DNA from: Ficedula albicollis
Taxonomy: Eukaryota > Chordata > Aves > Passeriformes > Muscicapidae
Assembly: GCF_000247815.1 (NCBI RefSeq)
Contig: NC_021677.1
Coordinates: 8,140,382-8,204,381 of the forward strand
Length of the DNA stretch: 64,000 nucleotides
Reading direction: 5' to 3'
Shown here: one piece after another, positions 1 to 11,799 of the stretch
Position numbering within the stretch: the stretch's first letter is position 1
Layout: each line of letters starts with the position of its first letter
Made by a program: the position numbers and the translations under genes
The notes under the pieces: model-generated
Seen by the model: the letters and a program-made list of their open reading frames with translations, nothing else
Database searches by the model: none
What the model was told of the DNA's origin: nothing

Positions 1-1220
1 TCAAAGCACAACTGATGAAGAGAAAATGTTCATCTGGTGTGTTTTCTGCCATGCAGCAAAATCCCCATCCAGCCCTCAATTTATTGTCTAACTGGAGTTG
101 CTGGTCCAGTGTTTGGAGTGACCAAATACTCCCTGCTGATCTCACCACTGTCAGGTTCCTGTATTTTCCCAGCTGGAGAGAAACTTTATGTGATGTGTAA
201 TAACTCAAATTCTTCCCCCATTCATTTTGTGTAAAATGGCCTTTGCCAAGGTTACAATACTTACCTTTCAGAATGTCTTGATTGGTAATTTAGCTAAATC
301 TACTTGATAGCGCTAATTAAAATTTTAAAAGAGAACATAGAATCTCATGAATGTAGAATTTTAGGAATAATACTGTCCCTTGTGTAAACTTCCCAGATGG
401 ATAGAAGTCACTGAAATCAGAGAGTATGCTGAACAAATCTTTAGGCTGTTAATAATAATTGGACATCTCACCTTCTCTCTGCCTTGGTTTTATCTGTGAT
501 TTGGCATAGCCTAAAACTACATTTTGCTATTAACAGTTCCTATCAAGAGAAACACTCCTGCTTAACAAACCTTGCCTCATTTTTTTCCTACTCTACTATT
601 TAGTCTAATAAAAGACTTTTCTTGTCCTTACATAACTTGCCTTGCTCATATCCTTAGGCTGTCAATTAAAACATAATTTCTATTTAAATAAGATCAGGAA
701 CTTAAATTTGCTTAGCATAAGAAATCAGCCCAGATCAGCTTTACTGTTATTTATAATGACAGATAAGGCAGAGCTTCTCAAAATTAATGCTGTCAAGAAA
801 GAAGGGGTCATGTCTATCATGACTAATAGTGACTGTTAAGCAAGACCATTTAAAAAACTTTAATTGCTGAAGATTTTATATTACAGCCTGCTTCTGACAC
901 ACATTTTCAGGTATGAAAAGCATAAGAAGCACTGAGAATCTATTAAGAATATCTTTTCTACACTCAAGAGCTGCCTTTTGTAGTAGATATAATTGGAGTG
1001 ATAAGGAACTTGGAGTGAAATCTCCATGCACAAGTGTATCAGATGCCCAAAATGAACAAATAAATGGTTTTCTGCTGTTGCTGTACAAACAATTTCAGAG
1101 ATCCTCCAAAGCAAACTGGTCAGGTTCCAGTCAGGTACAAACTGGTCAGCATCACCTTTATGCTTGGCAAACGGTGGAACAAATGAGTCTGGAAAGCATT
1201 AAGGACAAAAAGGTGATTTA
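1..1220. other. Intergenic, no feature seen
   Basis: AT-rich sequence with only short chance open frames. I see no splice-flanked exon, repeat family or RNA gene here. Confidence 0.5.
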
Positions 1221-1545
1221 GAATCACAGAGCTTGGATTAGAAGGGACCTCCCACCTACTTCCTTCCACCCCCTGCCGTGGGCAGGGACACCTCCCACTA
1301 GATCATGTTGCTGCAAGCACCATCCAGCCTGGCCTTTGAAGCCTTCCAGGGATGGGGATTCCATGACATCTCTGGGCAACCTGTGCCAGTGTGTCAGCAC
1401 CCTCACAGTGAAGAATGAATTCCCAATACTTGATGCAGTCTTTCTGGATTGCAAGTGTGTGTTGCTGGGTCTTGTTGAGCTTCTCATCAACCAACACCTC
1501 CAAGTCTTTCCAGGCTGCTCTCAATCCTTTCTCCATTGATTTATG
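1221..1545 (-). mobile_element. CR1 LINE 3' fragment
   Basis: Read on the minus strand this is the typical avian CR1 3' end: the region specifying a bearded 'fails to be interrupted' stretch (fixed frame now lost) around LPRDVMESPSLEGFK, then the 3' untranslated part with its precursor of the ATTCTRTG tail at about 1221. It is 5'-truncated, as most CR1 copies are, and carries several indels. Recognition is by eye; the subfamily is not assigned. Confidence 0.8.
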
Positions 1546-1555
1546 AAGGAGAAAT

Positions 1556-2392
1556 TATGCCTGACTAATCTTTCAGCCTTCCACAGTGATATTAGTGGTA
1601 TGATTGGATGAGGGAAGGGCAAGTGATATTATCCTCACCACAGCAAGGCTTTAGACACTCGCTCCTGAAACGTTCTCATTGACAAATTGATGAATTTTTG
1701 CCTGAGTAAATGGCTCCTTTCAATCTAAGTAGAAAACAATTTTGGATAAAAAGACCTGTTGAAAAACAAATTGGATGTGAGCTGGGAATACATCCTTGTG
1801 GCTATGAAAGCCAGCAGCATCCCAGGAAAAGCACTACCAGCAGGTGGAGGAGGTGATCCTTGCCTCTGCTCAGCACTGATGAGACTCGGATGGAGTCAGA
1901 GTCCAGCTCTGGGTTTTCCAGCACAAGAAAGGTGCGGACAAACTGGAGTTAGTCCATCAAAATGACACAAAGATGATTAAGGGTCTGGACTTTCTGTCAT
2001 TTGAGAGGCTGGGACTGTTCATTCTGGAGAAGGTGGGACAGTACCTCTGTCTATAAATACCTGATGAATAAAAAAGGAAAAAGACAGGTGAGCTCTTCTT
2101 AATGGTGTCCAGGGAAAGAACAAGAAGCAGTAGGCCCAAACTGAAATACAAAATATTCCATTTAAACTTTAACTGCCTCACCTTTTACTGTGAGGGTAAA
2201 ACACTGGAACAGGTGAAACAGGTAACAGGTTACCCAGGAATGTCGTGGACTCTACATAGTCAGAGACATTCTAAACCCAACTGGACACAATCCTGCTGGA
2301 CAAGCTGCTTTAGCTGACCCTGCTTTGAGGACTGGATTAGGTGATCTCCAGAGGTGCCTTCCAACCGCCATAAGGATTCCATGAATCCTGCA
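1556..2392 (+). mobile_element. Degraded CR1 LINE fragment
   Basis: The stretch around 1556-1700 resembles the reverse transcriptase region of CR1. The stretch at 1976-2392 resembles the CR1 3' end, including the element's closing phrase around gatctccagaggtgccttcc at 2342 and a decayed tail near 2385. It is full of stops and gaps, so it is an old copy, possibly two fragments joined. Confidence 0.65.
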
Positions 2393-5300
2393 AAGGATAG
2401 AGGAACCATTTCCAATACAACTTTCCCTTTCCAAAGTCTGCCTACATTTGGAATGACTCTCAAACTTTCAGGACTGCTGCTGAACCCTCTTATCTTTAAA
2501 CATTTCTGGTTCATCTTCAATCTCTCTCAATTCAGCACACATTGTATAGTTAAGGCATCTTTAAATCAAACATTTTCTAAGAATGAAAGCAGTACAGAAG
2601 ATACTTCCTTTTAGATTCAGGAAAGAGCCTCCCTCCCCAGAAGCTGCTTCACTTGTAATGCATTTATTCCATGGGTGTTTTTTGAAAAAGTTTTGAAGTA
2701 GGAAAAGTAAACTAATCTCAGAACCATCCAATGACATTTTACCTAATTTAAAATGTAACCCTCAACAAGCATTGAACATTTCTGTCCTGAAATTTAGAGT
2801 GTGTGGAGACAAGAGGTGATGGAAAAATGCTTTTTTAAGTGCACCAGACAACTGAGCAAGTCTTATAGTAGGCCTTATTATGGAACTACAAAAAGTATGG
2901 ATCTATGTTGGATTATTTTGCCCAATAAAATGATTGTGATGACAAAGGGTGGCAAAACCTGTCAGAATAAGAAAGATTAGACTGAAGGCATTAAATTCCC
3001 GGATAAAAACTTGATGCAGTATCAGACTGTCTCAATCACTATCAGAAATCTTATCAGTGAGGAGTGCCGAGAGGAATTATATTTTACCTGGAATCAGATC
3101 AAATTAAAGGAGTAAAAGAGTATTTATGCCATCACACAACAATATTCAATATTTAAGATGAAGTGTGCACTGAAACTTATTGAGGTCTCCTTTTCCAAAC
3201 CTCCTCTTCTCATTTCAGTCTTACCATTAATCACAATTTTACAGTGCCTGCATTTTCTTCCTAATGCAGGAATCAAACAACCAGAACATTCTGCAAGCCA
3301 TCAGGCATTACCAAATAGCTGCAGACAATGATGTTGTTCTTCAGCATTTAACAGCTTCTAATTTATAACATCCAGCTATAAAGTTACAGCAGGATAAACT
3401 TCCCCATTCACCCAGATCCTTAGCTCTGATCTAACACCAGGCCTGCCAAGTCTGTGTGTGATAGCTACCAGTGTAAAATAACTCTTTGGAGACACTTGAA
3501 ATAATCTCAGTTATCTGGTCATGGGATCCACTGCTATATATGTCTGTGTGGAAACCTTCTGCAGTCCTTTGTGCCAAAATACACATTTGGAAGAACTTCA
3601 TGTCAAAATTGCACTTACTACTACAGCCATTCACTGGTTGTAATATCAACTTGTCTCATGAGGCATTTGATAGAGCAAATTACATGCATTGATTGCAACG
3701 GATGTGTGTCATGTTTCCTGAGACAATGGTCATATCCTCAGCTCTCCCCTATTAGCCAGGAACACAGTATTGACAAGAACATTATCAAGACTCTATCACT
3801 GTGATTACAAAGCCAATGGAAATAATAGCCATAGAGAAAGAATAACAGCTAAATATTGTATTTTTCATAACCCTGAACAGTCAGGAAGTTGCCAGGAAAC
3901 CAAATGAAGTATTACCCTCTAGGAGCGCTGTGAAGTGGATGCCCCAAAGCTTGCCAGGCCATGCTGAGATCAGTGGTAATTGACAATGGCAAACAGCGCT
4001 GAAAAGAATTTAAGAGAAATTATTGAGAACGTCCAAGGTCAAAACCCACGCCTACCTTGCCTGGGATCATTCAGAACCTTCGGACAACAGCTGCAGTGTT
4101 TGTCGTGGTACTGAAACACACGGAGTGTAGCAACAGCTTCCTAGCTACTACTCCATCATCATCTACACCGGCTGTGCCTGAATTCTGCTTCCCCCTGGTC
4201 GTGCTTAAACCTTTATTTTCCCAAGGAATCCCGAGCTCGATAGGATTAGTAGCTTTGCCGTGTCACTGCCTCCCTCTTGAGGCGGCAATGCCGCAACAGC
4301 GCCCCGTTTAAACTGCTCCAGGTTGTCTGTCAAACCAGAGGGAGCTCCAAAAGGAGCAAAATGCGGGATGCTGAGGGGAAAGATGAAGGCACAGCCGTGT
4401 GAACAAGGGCTGTCTGTCACTCCCCGTGGGATGGGGATGTGTGTGAGCTCTGACGAGGCGCTGCCTAGGTGGCACAGGTGATCCTGTCCCCACGACGAGA
4501 CACTGCCACAAGGTCCTTGCCTCACAGAGGGACCAGCGTGTACAGCACCGCGCACACCAAGAGCGCAGGATGTCCAGAGTAACATCCTGACCGCGTGGCA
4601 GCAAAGCTGCTGACTTTCTACTCATCAAACTCAAAATAGAAATCTGCTTTCTTTCCTCAACCTTAGGCTAAAGCCTCTGGAAGGGGGAGCATCCCTTTCG
4701 CTTCACTAGCAAGACAGACTCAGCACTGTTGCAGAGATTTTTCCACAAAGGGAAGTGCAGTGTGGTAGTGAAACTTTGCCACTGTTTTTTTTACCCTGCT
4801 GCCCCAGGTGAGGAGCAGATCGAAAACTTTGTGGGGCTTCAGGTGCCTCACTTTGAATTGGTGTATATCCTGTAAAGTTCAAACATGTTTGTGGGGGAAA
4901 AAAATGTACAATAAATCAGTATTTCCAGCAACAAAATAATTCCTAAAAAAAAGCCAAATGTGAGAATAAGGGGAAACCCACAATGAAACATCTTTAATTG
5001 CAGAATTCTCTTTTTCCTAAGAACTTCTTAACCTTTTACTTCATGACCCCTTATCTTCTTATATCTGATTTCTCTGGTAACCTTGAGAGCTTTTTCACCC
5101 TTTCCACTAAACACCAGAAAACTTTGCCTACCTGCAAAGAAACCTACAGTAGAATGCTATAAATGTTTCAGTTTGAGGTATATTTCATATTGTTTAAATA
5201 CCTCAGAACTAATAACATATAATTCTAATCTAGTAAATAAATGAGTGGTTGCTCAAAATCAGGCTGAAATTTTAATAGTCGTATCTAAAATTTTTAAGTC

Positions 5301-6833
5301 CTATGTGAAAAGTGTGATGTAACTCACCCAACATGAGTGAGTTATGATTAATTAGCCATTAATTAGCGATTAATATTGGCTTTTTTAAAAAGAAAAACAA
5401 GCTAGGAACCAACCTTTGTACCACTAGTAGGCCACTAAAACAGGAAAGTTTGAGATAGAGGAAAACTCTTTGTTTCTCCCTCAAAGAACCTGTAAAAGAG
5501 TTTCAAAGAAATCTTTTTATTCTGTATAACATTGTAACACTGTTCTAGTATTCAGTATTAAATTGTATTACCCTTATTAAAAATTTTAGAAACCTTTTTC
5601 AGTGAGAAGATTTCATCTCGGTATGTTGAGAGCAGGAATTTGTAGCTGGACATTTATTGCCAAGTGAGTGTAGTAATTAATGGAAACTTTCTAAGAGAAT
5701 ATGTTGGTCAGAAAACACTTTCCATAATGCACTGGTCACACTTTTCCAGCATGTTCCTTCCCAGTTTTTATGTGAATGAACAATCTTTTGCCATCTCACC
5801 CATTTGTGAAGATGAAGAATGTGTATCCCAGCACTGCTTTGCTACAGCAGAAGAGCACATGTAATTCCAGCCTCAAAAGGTAAAATCCTGGGGAAAAAAT
5901 CATTAGGGAAGCAATCCTATACTAAGGTTTCAAACCTAATTGTCAGCTCAGTACAAGCACATGTTAATGAGCACTGTTGGCTCAGAAACCACCTTGTCAA
6001 CGTGCAGCCTAAATAAATATAATGCCATCCACATCCTTGGATCCCTAATTCCAGCTATGACACAGGACTGCTTGCTATCATATAACCCAGGAAAATTTTT
6101 CCAACAAGGAGATGGCTGACACAGGCCAATTTGTTGTTGTTATTCAGGATGAAACACATGCTGGAAGCAATGGGGAGACAATGACCAACTCCCTTTTTTT
6201 TCCCCTTGCCTACATCATTGGGAAGGAATTCCCGGGACACATCACCTGTGATGGAAGAGTCACAGTGCCCTGTAGTGTTCTGTGCATTGCACAGCCAGAA
6301 ACCAATCCCCAAAAAATATAGGAACAGTCTGGATGATTCAGTAAAAGTGGGGCTGGTGCCAGGAGCCATCAGCACTCAATAAAATGGTGAGTCAGAATTG
6401 GACAAAAGGATTAAATTAAATGAAGAATGGAAGGTGGATATTGTAGGATAAGTCATTATAGATCACAGCAAAACCTCCCTGATCAAAAGTATCAAAACAG
6501 AGCGGGATAGACCCAGGTCTGCCTCCAGTCCGCAGGGGAATGCTTAAAAATAATTCTCAAGTACAACAGGATAGGAAATATTGGTTGTAATCCTTAGGAG
6601 TGGTAAGAAGGAAAAGGTGGAAACCATCATTGTGGAAGAAGACAGTGAAAAACATCAGGAATCTGTCATGCAGAAAATCAAGACATCTCAGCCTTCCATA
6701 TCTTGAAAACTGTTTTCAGTTTCAGGAATATGTATGGATAAAAACGTGAAACAAAAGAGGGATTAGTGCATTGTGAAAAGAAGCAAACAACCCCTCTACA
6801 GTACTAACAGCAAAAGAAAAGAAAAAAAAAAAA
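2393..6833. other. Intergenic, AT-rich, no gene seen
   Basis: No exon with convincing splice sites or protein similarity. The longest open frame (4205-4585, minus) has no recognisable domain. A cluster of TAATTA-type sites lies at 5341-5377 and is listed separately. Confidence 0.5.
5341..5377. promoter_or_regulatory. Cluster of TAATTA-like homeodomain core sites
   Basis: Three spaced copies of an ATTAATTAG / GATTAATA type core occur within about 37 bases. TAAT cores are the usual contact of homeodomain proteins, but such motifs are frequent by chance in AT-rich DNA, so this is only a candidate. Confidence 0.2.
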
Positions 6834-6954
6834 CCTCCTCAAATAATATAATAACCAGAGGACTACTGAAAAAGAGTTGTTTATGCCCTGGGAACCTTCT
6901 CAAATAATATAATAACCAGTGGACTACTGAAAAAGAGTTGTTTATGCCCTGGGG
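6834..6954. repeat. 61-bp tandem duplication
   Basis: Two head-to-tail copies with a period of 61 bases, about 6834-6893 and 6895-6954. They differ at a few positions (for example ccagag versus ccagtg), so this looks like a genuine small duplication and not a read artefact. Confidence 0.85.
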
Positions 6955-9920
6955 GAATCATAAGTAATAGCTGGTCAAAACTAGACCAAATTTCCATGCT
7001 TAATATGATGTAGTGCTCTTTCTTGTAGCTGTAAAAATTTATCAAATATTTTTAGACCAAAAGTAATGAAAAAACAAAATGAAAAATGTGTATTTTTCTA
7101 AAAATTGTTTGGAAGCCCACATTACAGGTCAAGACCCAACTGTGCTGTTCAACCACTGCCCTCAATCCAAGGAAAATAGGAAATGCAACCAAAGCTGGGT
7201 AGGAATGCTGATAGATCCCTGTAGATCTGGGCAGGAGGGTTTTGTGTGTTTATGAGTTTGGTGGTATGGAAGTTATGATCTGTATTTCATTTTTATCCCT
7301 ACATCTTAAGTTTCTTGGTAGCATAAAGGGCTTGTAAAGCTCTTGTAAATATCTTATAAACATCCAGCCAGAGTGCAGGTAGCAATCAGGAGCTGGAAAG
7401 CAACATGTCAATTAACCTGGTAGCATCAACCTCAAGGGCAAAAAAGAACCCCAAAACACACTTATAATTTGTTACGGTTTCCACGATGGGTCAAAATAAT
7501 TATTTTTGCAACTTTTTAATGGAAGATGAACATTTTAGAAACACTGCTCTTCAAACACATAAAAAGCTGGCAGTCTTTAGGATGTGTAAAAATGGACTAA
7601 ATGTCTAACTAAAGACACTGTAATTATGGAATTATTTTGCTCTTTTTTGATATATTTTGAGCTTCCATGATTTCAGTTTACCTATTTGAGGGGATTAATT
7701 TTCTGTGATCAGAAAAATGAGGTCAAATGTACAGAAGAGAACTTGGGCTTAAAGAGCAGGAAAAAACCCACCCTTTGTTCTTCATGCACCTACCTGTGGT
7801 CAAAACAGCCAAGGGCTTTTCTAGGACTTTAATTCAGAAGCAGGTCCCTGGCAGTTGTGTAAATGTTAAACAAAACATCGGCCATCTCTGCAACCCATAA
7901 TGATCTAGAACTAATTGCTTTTAGGCAATGACTGGATCAGCAACTCAAATGCTGACAGCTGGGGCAAAGGGCACCAGCAAACTGCTGGCCAGATGGCAGG
8001 CACTGGGCTGGATCAATTAGTCCAGGCTGGAAGATTTATTATATATTTATCTAATATCCCACTAACCCCAGGATTTTTTGTAGCCTTTCATGTTGTCAGA
8101 ATAAAGATGTTTAAGCTGGTGGTTTACTTTTCGCCACTCTTTCATCCTTAGATGTCTCCTACTATGATGGAAAACAGACTGAGAATGGCAGCTACTTCAA
8201 GTGAAAAAAAACAAAAGCCTAAAATATTCACATCAAAATAAAATCAGATTTTCAAAGTTACTGAAACTCCTATCAATTCCGGTAATACTAATAAGTGTGC
8301 TGGTGCCCTAGGATTAATTATTCCCTGGGGTCTATTTGCCACCATCTCAAGGGACAAACCTCAGTGGCTGTTATTGCTCTTAAAGAGGGCTTCTCAAGAG
8401 ACAGCTACATCCATCTTCTAGAAAAAGCAGATTTTAAAGACTGCCTTTATTTGACAATTCATTGAAATTATCTTTAAAAAAACAGGTGTGTTTAGCATCT
8501 ATTAATGAGCTAGAAACACTTAAAATGAATCAATTTAAAATATTAAAGTGCTTGTGTGTGTGTATTTTCAGGACAAAAAAAAAAAGAGAAAACTTGTTAA
8601 ACTATATTTGGATTATAAACACCTAGAAAATGCTATTTTAATGGGATCTTGCATTCTACACTGGGAATTTGCAGTAATTCCATGGGAAGCTGACCCATCC
8701 AGTCAGCAGAGTGGATTACTATCCATGTGGAGTGCTTGCTCATGCTCTGGCACACAAATGCCAGGTGTGCCTGCCACCACTGTCACCTGGTAAGAGCCTT
8801 TGATGCCCCTCTGCTTGCAGGGCATCCCATCTTTCCCAGCTCACTGAAACAGAAAGGGATCAATCCAGCATTTCTCAGGACACTTAAACACCAGCTGCCC
8901 GACTCAAACCTCTCAGCTGTGCCTTGGTGAGTAGATCAATGGAGAATTTCTACCTCCTATTGGTTTCAAAGACAGTGACATTTCCTCTCTCAGCACCTCA
9001 CAAATCCGCTTGTTTGCCTTTCCTTATTTCCCAGCATCCATATTTGCTGTGGTTACCACAAATCCATGTGGTTTGTTGCCATTTCACTGGCTGCTGTGTT
9101 TGTTGCTGTTGGTTTTTTCCCCATAAACTCTCTACGATGATACTTTATTTTCCACAGAAATTCATAAATCACCACTGTAAAGAACAAATTCTTACATTGT
9201 TTAGTACCAAACTAATTGAAATTTGAGGTATGAGCCACGCTGAAATCCATCATCACTGGTGTTAATGAATTATATCAATTAATGAATTGTATCTATGTAT
9301 CTGCCTACAGCCCTACTGATGCGTTTAGCTATACACATATCTCCAAAATTTTCAAAAGCATGTATCTGATTTTTCCTGGCAATGAAATAATAGCCTGATT
9401 TTCCAGTCCTGCTGGGCAGACAACATTTTTAATTAATTTAATTTTCTGCAAATTCAAGCTCTGTTCATTTAGGATTCCCTTCTTTCTGTGGAATTGGAAC
9501 ACATGAAATGACACCTATTGTACCAAGATATCTCTGAGATCAAACATCTATATTTATACATGCAAACATCCAGCATGCTAATTAAGCACTTGACTAATTT
9601 AAAGAACATGTGACTAAGTCATACTGAGGGTTGACCCATTTAAAAGCTTAAGAGCTTATGATTGTAACAACAGAACAAAATATGTCTGTGTTTAGCTTTA
9701 AATCTTTTCGTATGCAAAATGAAGCTTTAATGGGAAAAATCAGGTTACAAAATGGAGGTTTTATGAACTGCCACTGGGTAGATGCTTCAGACAATGCTGC
9801 TAATAACACAGAGAATAAATGGAGAAAAACATTCATGTGGGTGCTCTAACTTGAAAGGAAATCAAATCTGCATTAACAAAAGAAAATTGTTTGTCTGTGA
9901 TGTGAAATCATTTTAATGAT
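6955..9920. other. Intergenic, no feature seen
   Basis: AT-rich sequence with chance open frames of 100 codons or fewer and no recognised domain, repeat family or RNA gene. Confidence 0.5.
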
Positions 9921-10706
9921 GTAGTTTTGAGGAGTAAAAAAAACCAGAAGTGAGGTATCCAGAATGCTAAAGATGTTTGAACACCCCACTACCTGAAAAG
10001 TGCTGCATTTCTTACTCTCTTTTTGTTCCTTCACTGATCTCAAGGAGTAGATTGCAGCTGTCTTTCCAGCCTTAAATATGAAACACTTCTTCATAATGAT
10101 GATAATGAGAAGTTTAAGAAAAGCAATACATTATTAGAAACAATTAATATAGATAAATTATATTTTTGGTTAAAAAGGACTGGCTCTAGGACCACTGGCA
10201 TTTACTAACCCCATACAAACCTCAAAGGTAGAAGACAACTGCTCCAAAATCACTGAAGTCATTCTCGTCTACAGAGAACAAGAAAAGCAAAGAAAAACAT
10301 GTTTGAAACAGGTAAATTATTAATATTCTAACACACTTTTCTATATTTGAGGCTAATCTTTTTTTTTTCTAGTAATTTAAATTGAGACCTTTCCTTAATA
10401 ACTACAGTAGAGGAGGGTGAAAAATGACAAAGTTTCCTATCTGCCTTTCCCTGATTTTCTTCTATGTGATTTATTCACATTTGCTGTGCATCTCAGTATC
10501 TCACTCTGTCCAATGACAGTCCAATGTGCTATTTCCCATAAAAGCCAGATTTTACATCCTGCCTGCTTACCTTGTTGTCCCCTCAATGATCCCTTAAAGC
10601 CCATCTCTTCTGAAGATGTATTTCAGTGTTTTCCATGTTTTCCATTAGATCTGATGACTGAAAACACAAAATTAAAGAGGCTACGTACAATGCAAGTTAC
10701 TGAGTG
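9921..10706 (+). repeat. Direct duplication, copy 1 (786 bp)
   Basis: This segment is repeated at 11014-11799 with an offset of 1093 bases. By eye the copies differ by one substitution (A near 10544, G near 11642). Copy 1 runs straight into the LTR fragment at 10705; copy 2 continues into different, unique DNA. See the finding on a heterozygous insertion. Confidence 0.95.
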
Positions 10707-11013
10707 TCCCAGTTTAGGACAAATCTGGGGAAAGACCTCCAAAGGGCCCCCCAGAAAGTATATCCCCCACAATTCCTTCCTTCACCAAGCTAGGAAAGAA
10801 TTCTTCTCAGGGGAAAAGTGGAAGAAACTTGTTTTATTGACAAATTACAAGAAAAAAACACTTCCCAGCAACAGACCCAGATGACAGAAACAGTTTTCAC
10901 CGATTGGGAGACGATCCTCTTGCTGGGAAGGGCAGAGAGCTTCTTGGGCAGGCGTCCAGAGGGAGTTTCTGGGACCCAGATCCGTCCTTCTGGAGCCGGT
11001 GCTGGTCTTCGGG
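10705..11013 (+). mobile_element. LTR fragment of an endogenous retrovirus (probable)
   Basis: The piece opens with TGTCCC, as an LTR does, exactly where the duplicated flank stops. The sequence resembles passerine ERVL-type LTRs, recognised from general familiarity and not from a search. No closing CA or second target-site copy is seen: it stops abruptly at 11013, where copy 2 of the flank begins. No viral coding sequence is present. Confidence 0.55.
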
Positions 11014-11799
11014 GTAGTTTTGAGGAGTAAAAAAAACCAGAAGTGAGGTATCCAGAATGCTAAAGATGTTTGAACACCCCACTACCTGAAAAGTGCTGCA
11101 TTTCTTACTCTCTTTTTGTTCCTTCACTGATCTCAAGGAGTAGATTGCAGCTGTCTTTCCAGCCTTAAATATGAAACACTTCTTCATAATGATGATAATG
11201 AGAAGTTTAAGAAAAGCAATACATTATTAGAAACAATTAATATAGATAAATTATATTTTTGGTTAAAAAGGACTGGCTCTAGGACCACTGGCATTTACTA
11301 ACCCCATACAAACCTCAAAGGTAGAAGACAACTGCTCCAAAATCACTGAAGTCATTCTCGTCTACAGAGAACAAGAAAAGCAAAGAAAAACATGTTTGAA
11401 ACAGGTAAATTATTAATATTCTAACACACTTTTCTATATTTGAGGCTAATCTTTTTTTTTTCTAGTAATTTAAATTGAGACCTTTCCTTAATAACTACAG
11501 TAGAGGAGGGTGAAAAATGACAAAGTTTCCTATCTGCCTTTCCCTGATTTTCTTCTATGTGATTTATTCACATTTGCTGTGCATCTCAGTATCTCACTCT
11601 GTCCAATGACAGTCCAATGTGCTATTTCCCATAAAAGCCAGGTTTTACATCCTGCCTGCTTACCTTGTTGTCCCCTCAATGATCCCTTAAAGCCCATCTC
11701 TTCTGAAGATGTATTTCAGTGTTTTCCATGTTTTCCATTAGATCTGATGACTGAAAACACAAAATTAAAGAGGCTACGTACAATGCAAGTTACTGAGTG
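11014..11799 (+). repeat. Direct duplication, copy 2 (786 bp)
   Basis: Near-identical to 9921-10706. After its last shared bases (tgagtg) it continues into unique sequence (ataaacttatcacc), which looks like the empty site of the insertion seen after copy 1. Confidence 0.95.

Noticed and set aside
4205..4585. 126-residue minus-strand frame as a gene
   Set aside because: No domain, no splice-site or promoter context, and an overlapping frame of similar length.
10417..10884. 155-residue open frame and its 96-residue copy at 11510
   Set aside because: Part of the duplicated segment; low-complexity chance frame without a domain or splice context, and its end runs into the LTR.
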